From: Mixta sp031457955
Lineage (GTDB): Bacteria; Pseudomonadota; Gammaproteobacteria; Enterobacterales; Enterobacteriaceae
NCBI RefSeq assembly: GCF_031457955.1
Contig: NZ_JAVDXN010000005.1
Location: forward strand, 310,001-374,000
Direction of reading: 5' to 3'
DNA: 64,000 bases
Of this stretch, positions 60,180 through 64,000 are shown in pieces (position 1 is the stretch's first letter; the number at the start of each line of letters is the position of its first letter). The notes below the pieces were generated by a model that did no database searches, was not told the origin of the DNA, and saw only the letters and a list, made by a program, of their open reading frames with translations. Position numbers and translations under genes: made by a program.

Positions 60180-62213
60180 GTGAATATTCTGGGTTATTTA
60201 CAAAAGGTGGGTCGGGCGCTCATGGTGCCTGTCGCTACGCTACCCGCCGCCGCGATTTTAATGGGCGTCGGCTACTGGCTCGATCCCGATAGTTGGGGTG
60301 CGAGTAATGCAATGGCGGCGCTGCTGATCAAATCGGGCGGCGCCATTATCGAGCATATGCCTGCGCTGTTTGCGGTAGGTATCGCTTATGGCATGTCGAA
60401 AGATAAAGACGGCGCCGCCGCGCTGTCGGGCTTTGTCGGCTTTTTGGTTGTTACCACGCTCTGTTCTCCGGCTGCGGTGGCGATGATTCAGAAAATGCCG
60501 CTGGAGCAGGTGCCGGCCGCGTTCGGCAAAATCGATAACCAGTTTGTCGGTATTCTGGTGGGGATCCTGTCCGCTGAGGTGTATAACCGCTTTAGCCATG
60601 TGGAACTGCCGAAAGCGCTCTCTTTCTTTAGCGGTCGCAGGCTGGTGCCGATTCTGGTCTCCTTCCTGATGATTCTGGTCGCTTTTATCCTGATGTATAT
60701 CTGGCCGCTTATTTTTAACGCGCTGGTTAACTTTGGCGAACATATCCAGAAACTCGGTTCGGTCGGCGCCGGTGTCTATGCATTCTTTAACCGTCTGCTG
60801 ATTCCGGTGGGTCTGCACCATGCGTTGAACTCCGTTTTCTGGTTTGACGTTGCGGGCATCAATGACATTCCTAATTTCCTTGGCGGCGCGCAGTCTATCG
60901 CCAGCGGCAAAGGCATTGTTGGTATAACCGGTCAATATCAGGCGGGCTTTTTCCCGATTATGATGTTTGGCCTGCCGGGCGCTGCGCTGGCGATTTATCA
61001 GTGCGCGCACCCGGAAAACCGCGCCAAAGTGGGCGGCATCATGATCGCCGCGGCGTTTGCGGCGTTCTTTACCGGAATTACCGAACCGCTGGAATTCTCC
61101 TTTATGTTTGTGGCGCCGGTACTGTATGTGATCCATGCGGCGTTGACCGGTATCTCGGTGTTTATCGCTGCGACCATGCACTGGATTTCCGGCTTCGGCT
61201 TTAGCGCCGGGCTGGTGGATATGGCGCTGCAATCGCGCAATCCGTTAGCTACGCAGTGGTACATGCTGATCCCGCAGGGGCTGGTGTTCTTTGTTATCTA
61301 TTATCTGGTGTTCCGCTTTACCATCAAAAAATTCAATCTGTTAACCCCAGGACGTGAACTGGCGGTTTCCGGTGATGAAACCGATGGTTACGATGTGAAT
61401 GTCGAACATGACGTACAGGGCGAAACGGAAACAGAATCGCTGGCGCGCCGCTATATCAGCGCTGTTGGCGGCTCCGATAACCTGACCCGCATCGATGCCT
61501 GCATTACGCGCCTGCGCCTGAATGTGAAAGACAGCGCTGCGCTGAATGAGAACCTGGCGAAGCGTTTAGGTGCCTCCGGCGTAATCCGTCTGAATAAAGA
61601 GAGCGTGCAGATTATTGTCGGCACCCAGGCGGAGTTGATCGCCTCCGCGATGAAAAACGTCCTGGCGAAAGGGCCGGTTGCCGCATCCCTTAACGTTGCC
61701 CCGGTCAGCGCCGTTGAACCCGCAGCGAAGGCGGCTCCGGCTGCCGCTAAGCAAACGATCGCCACGCTGCTGGCACCGGTAAGCGGTGAAATCGTGCCGA
61801 TTGATCAGGTTCCCGATGAAGCGTTTGCCAGCAAAGCGGTTGGCGATGGCGTGGCCATCAAGCCTACCGGGAAAACGGTCGTTGCGCCGATTGCCGGTAC
61901 GCTGGTGAAAATCTTCAACACCAACCATGCGTTCTGCCTGGAAACGGAAAACGGCGTGGAAATCGTGGTGCATATGGGGCTGGATACCGTGGCGTTAGCG
62001 GGTAAAGGCTTTACGCGTCTGGTGGAAGAGGGCGCGACCGTGAGCGCAGGTCAGCCGGTGCTGGAAATGGATCTTGATTTCCTGAATGCCAACGCCCGCT
62101 CGATGATTAGCCCGGTGGTGGTAAGCAACAGCGATGATTTTGCCGGAATGACGTTACTGGCAACCGGAACGGTGGTTGCTGGCGAAAGTAAACTGTACGA
62201 AATCCAGAAATAA
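60180..62213 (+). CDS. nagE: PTS N-acetylglucosamine transporter IICBA NagE
   Basis: Imports and phosphorylates GlcNAc. 677 residues: EIIC membrane domain (about 1-390), EIIB with phosphocysteine C441 (RIDACITRLRL) and EIIA with phosphohistidine H598 (IVVHMGLDTV). It begins with GTG (60180-60182) after a GGGGAAAG site. The EIIB-EIIA part is very close to E. coli NagE, while the EIIC part is clearly more divergent and about 30 residues longer, although GLHHALN and ITEPLEF are kept. A terminator follows. Confidence 0.94.
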   Translation: MNILGYLQKVGRALMVPVATLPAAAILMGVGYWLDPDSWGASNAMAALLIKSGGAIIEHMPALFAVGIAYGMSKDKDGAAALSGFVGFLVVTTLCSPAAVAMIQKMPLEQVPAAFGKIDNQFVGILVGILSAEVYNRFSHVELPKALSFFSGRRLVPILVSFLMILVAFILMYIWPLIFNALVNFGEHIQKLGSVGAGVYAFFNRLLIPVGLHHALNSVFWFDVAGINDIPNFLGGAQSIASGKGIVGITGQYQAGFFPIMMFGLPGAALAIYQCAHPENRAKVGGIMIAAAFAAFFTGITEPLEFSFMFVAPVLYVIHAALTGISVFIAATMHWISGFGFSAGLVDMALQSRNPLATQWYMLIPQGLVFFVIYYLVFRFTIKKFNLLTPGRELAVSGDETDGYDVNVEHDVQGETETESLARRYISAVGGSDNLTRIDACITRLRLNVKDSAALNENLAKRLGASGVIRLNKESVQIIVGTQAELIASAMKNVLAKGPVAASLNVAPVSAVEPAAKAAPAAAKQTIATLLAPVSGEIVPIDQVPDEAFASKAVGDGVAIKPTGKTVVAPIAGTLVKIFNTNHAFCLETENGVEIVVHMGLDTVALAGKGFTRLVEEGATVSAGQPVLEMDLDFLNANARSMISPVVVSNSDDFAGMTLLATGTVVAGESKLYEIQK

Positions 62214-62237
62214 CGCGCCTTTGCGTTAAACCTCTCC

Positions 62238-62264
62238 AGGCAGGAAGCGATTCCTGCCTTTTTT
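62238..62264 (+). terminator. Terminator of nagE
   Basis: AGGCAGGAA-GCGA-TTCCTGCCT followed by a run of T residues, 25 bp past the stop. Confidence 0.9.
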
Positions 62265-62368
62265 CTGTCTCAGTGCCAACAAACGGTTGTTTCCCTTGCA
62301 CGCTTTGTGGATCATAGCCGTTATTTCATGGTTATAACGACCAGACTTTTCGTGTTGAGGATACAGTG

Positions 62369-64000
62369 ATGAGTGAGGCTGAAGCCCGCCCAACTAATTT
62401 TATTCGTCAGATCATTGACGAAGATTTGGCGAGCGGTAAGCACAGCAGTGTGCATACCCGTTTTCCACCGGAACCCAATGGCTATCTGCATATTGGTCAC
62501 GCAAAATCGATCTGCCTGAATTTTGGCATCGCGCAAGATTATCAGGGCGAGTGTAACCTGCGTTTTGACGATACCAATCCGGCGAAAGAAGATATTGAGT
62601 ATGTCGAATCGATCAAACGTGATGTGCAATGGTTAGGTTTCCAGTGGAGTGGTGAAGTCTGTTACTCCTCCAACTATTTTGATCAGCTTTATCACTACGC
62701 CATTGAACTGATCAACAAAGGCCTGGCTTATGTCGATGAGCTGTCGCCGGAGCAGATCCGTGAATATCGCGGCACCCTGACGTCGCCGGGTAAAAACAGC
62801 CCGTATCGCGATCGCAGCGTGGAAGAAAACCTGGCGCTGTTTGAAAAAATGCGCAACGGTGAATTCGCTGAAGGCGCCGCCTGCCTGCGCGCCAAAATCG
62901 ATATGGCCTCTAACTTTATCGTGATGCGCGATCCGGTGCTGTACCGGGTGAAATTCGCCGAGCATCATCAGACCGGCAATAAATGGTGCATCTATCCGAT
63001 GTACGATTTCACCCACTGCATTTCCGATGCGCTGGAAGGGATCACCCATTCGCTCTGTACGCTGGAGTTCCAGGATAACCGTCGCCTGTATGACTGGGTG
63101 CTGGATAACATCTCGATTCCGGTACATCCGCGTCAGTACGAGTTTTCTCGTCTGAATCTCGAATACGCCATTATGTCCAAGCGTAAGCTGAACCTGCTGG
63201 TGACCGAGAAAGTGGTGGAAGGCTGGGACGATCCGCGCATGCTGACCGTTTCAGGCCTGCGTCGTCGTGGTTATACCGCCGCCTCTATTCGCGATTTCTG
63301 CCGCCGTATCGGCGTGACCAAGCAGGACAACATCGTGGAAATGGCGTCGCTGGAATCCTGTATCCGTGACGATCTCAATGAGAATGCGCCGCGCGCCATG
63401 GCCGTCCTCGATCCGCTAAAAGTGGTGATTGAGAACCTGCCTGCGGGTCATGAAGAGATCATCAGCATGCCGAATCATCCGAATAAACCGGAAATGGGCA
63501 CGCGTACCGTGCCGTTTAGCCGTGAAATCTGGATCGATCGCGCTGATTTCCGCGAGGAAGCCAATAAACAGTACAAGCGTCTGGTGCTGGGTAAAGAAGT
63601 GCGTCTGCGGAATGCCTACGTTATTCGCGCCGAGCGGGTTGCGAAAGATGAAGATGGCAATATCACCTGCATTTTCTGCACTTGTGATGTTGATACGCTG
63701 AGCAAAGATCCGGCCGATGGTCGTAAAGTAAAAGGCGTGATCCACTGGGTATCGGCAGAGCATGCGGCACCGGCCGAGTTCCGTCTTTACGACCGCCTGT
63801 TTAGCGTGCCGAATCCGGGCGCAGCGGAGGATTTCCTCGCCACCATTAACCCGGAGTCACTGGTGATCAAGCAAGGTTTTGTTGAGCCAGGTCTGAAGCA
63901 GGCGGAAGCCACATCGCCTTACCAGTTTGAACGTGAAGGCTATTTCTGCGCCGACAGCGTTTACTCCAGCGCGCAGCAGCTGGTCTTTAACCGTACCGTT
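62369..64000 (+). CDS. glnS: Glutaminyl-tRNA synthetase (3' end beyond the window)
   Basis: Class Ib aminoacyl-tRNA synthetase. 544 codons are present in one open frame, and the last residues (VFNRTV) align about 11 residues before the end of E. coli GlnS, so only the C-terminal tip is missing. Start MSEAEARPTNFI, ATP motif HIGH (YLHIGHAKS) and MSKRK are visible. It serves the four tRNA-Gln genes at 53758-54223. Confidence 0.96.
   Translation, partial: MSEAEARPTNFIRQIIDEDLASGKHSSVHTRFPPEPNGYLHIGHAKSICLNFGIAQDYQGECNLRFDDTNPAKEDIEYVESIKRDVQWLGFQWSGEVCYSSNYFDQLYHYAIELINKGLAYVDELSPEQIREYRGTLTSPGKNSPYRDRSVEENLALFEKMRNGEFAEGAACLRAKIDMASNFIVMRDPVLYRVKFAEHHQTGNKWCIYPMYDFTHCISDALEGITHSLCTLEFQDNRRLYDWVLDNISIPVHPRQYEFSRLNLEYAIMSKRKLNLLVTEKVVEGWDDPRMLTVSGLRRRGYTAASIRDFCRRIGVTKQDNIVEMASLESCIRDDLNENAPRAMAVLDPLKVVIENLPAGHEEIISMPNHPNKPEMGTRTVPFSREIWIDRADFREEANKQYKRLVLGKEVRLRNAYVIRAERVAKDEDGNITCIFCTCDVDTLSKDPADGRKVKGVIHWVSAEHAAPAEFRLYDRLFSVPNPGAAEDFLATINPESLVIKQGFVEPGLKQAEATSPYQFEREGYFCADSVYSSAQQLVFNRTV

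Noticed and set aside
60258..61232. 324-codon minus-strand frame inside nagE
   Set aside because: Antisense shadow of the EIIC domain; basic, low-complexity composition.
1..64000. CRISPR arrays, insertion sequences, integrases or prophage genes
   Set aside because: No regularly spaced repeats, transposase, integrase or phage proteins were found on either strand; the island has no visible mobility genes within the window.

Overview
The window is a chromosomal segment from a member of the Enterobacterales. Every backbone protein I could compare from memory resembles its Escherichia coli counterpart, and the gene order from glnS-nagE back to tatE-ybeM-cspE is the E. coli 14-15 min region read in reverse. 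The differences suggest a relative outside the Escherichia/Salmonella group, possibly Erwiniaceae (Pantoea/Mixta-like). That placement is inference. The missing loci are nagD, cobC and the crcB slot between cspE and ybeM. ybeM is intact, and accessory genes sit left of cspE.

Positions 327-20938 form a complete formate hydrogenlyase (FHL) island built as two divergent units. The leftward unit reads hycA-hycB-hycC-hycD-hycE-hycF-hycG-hycH-hycI-hydN-fdhF-hypF-nickel permease. It encodes the membrane-bound hydrogenase-3 complex, its protease, the formate dehydrogenase and its ferredoxin, one maturation factor and a nickel importer. The rightward unit, hypABCDE-fhlA, encodes the remaining NiFe-site maturation factors and the sigma-54 activator. 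Matching -24/-12 promoters flank the central intergenic region. A repeated element, TCGACA-N4-TGTC, lies at three places in the island and is a candidate FhlA binding site. The most notable feature is that formate dehydrogenase-H has an ordinary cysteine codon (TGC, 5449-5451) where E. coli FdhF has selenocysteine, so this complex should need no selenium.

Positions 21045-27245 are an accessory stretch. It holds a HAD sugar phosphatase, an iron-type alcohol dehydrogenase, the gluconate permease gntT with two GntR operators, several very small genes (a YohP-like 27-residue membrane peptide, a 65-residue zinc ribbon, an unrecognised 81-residue protein, a 32-residue membrane ORF), cspE and a GNAT acetyltransferase.

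Positions 27328-53608 are core backbone: deaminated glutathione amidase and tatE, lipoate synthesis (lipA, lipB), the cell-elongation cluster (dacA, rlpA, mrdB, mrdA), rlmH-rsfS-nadD-holA-lptE-leuS, ybeL, the glutamate/aspartate ABC transporter gltIJKL with a probable SroC-type RNA between gltI and gltJ, lnt, ybeXYZ, miaB and ubiF. A seven-gene Met-Leu-Gln-Gln-Met-Gln-Gln tRNA operon follows (53758-54415). The window closes with asnB, the amino-sugar genes nagC-nagA-nagB divergent from nagE, and glnS, which runs off the right edge.
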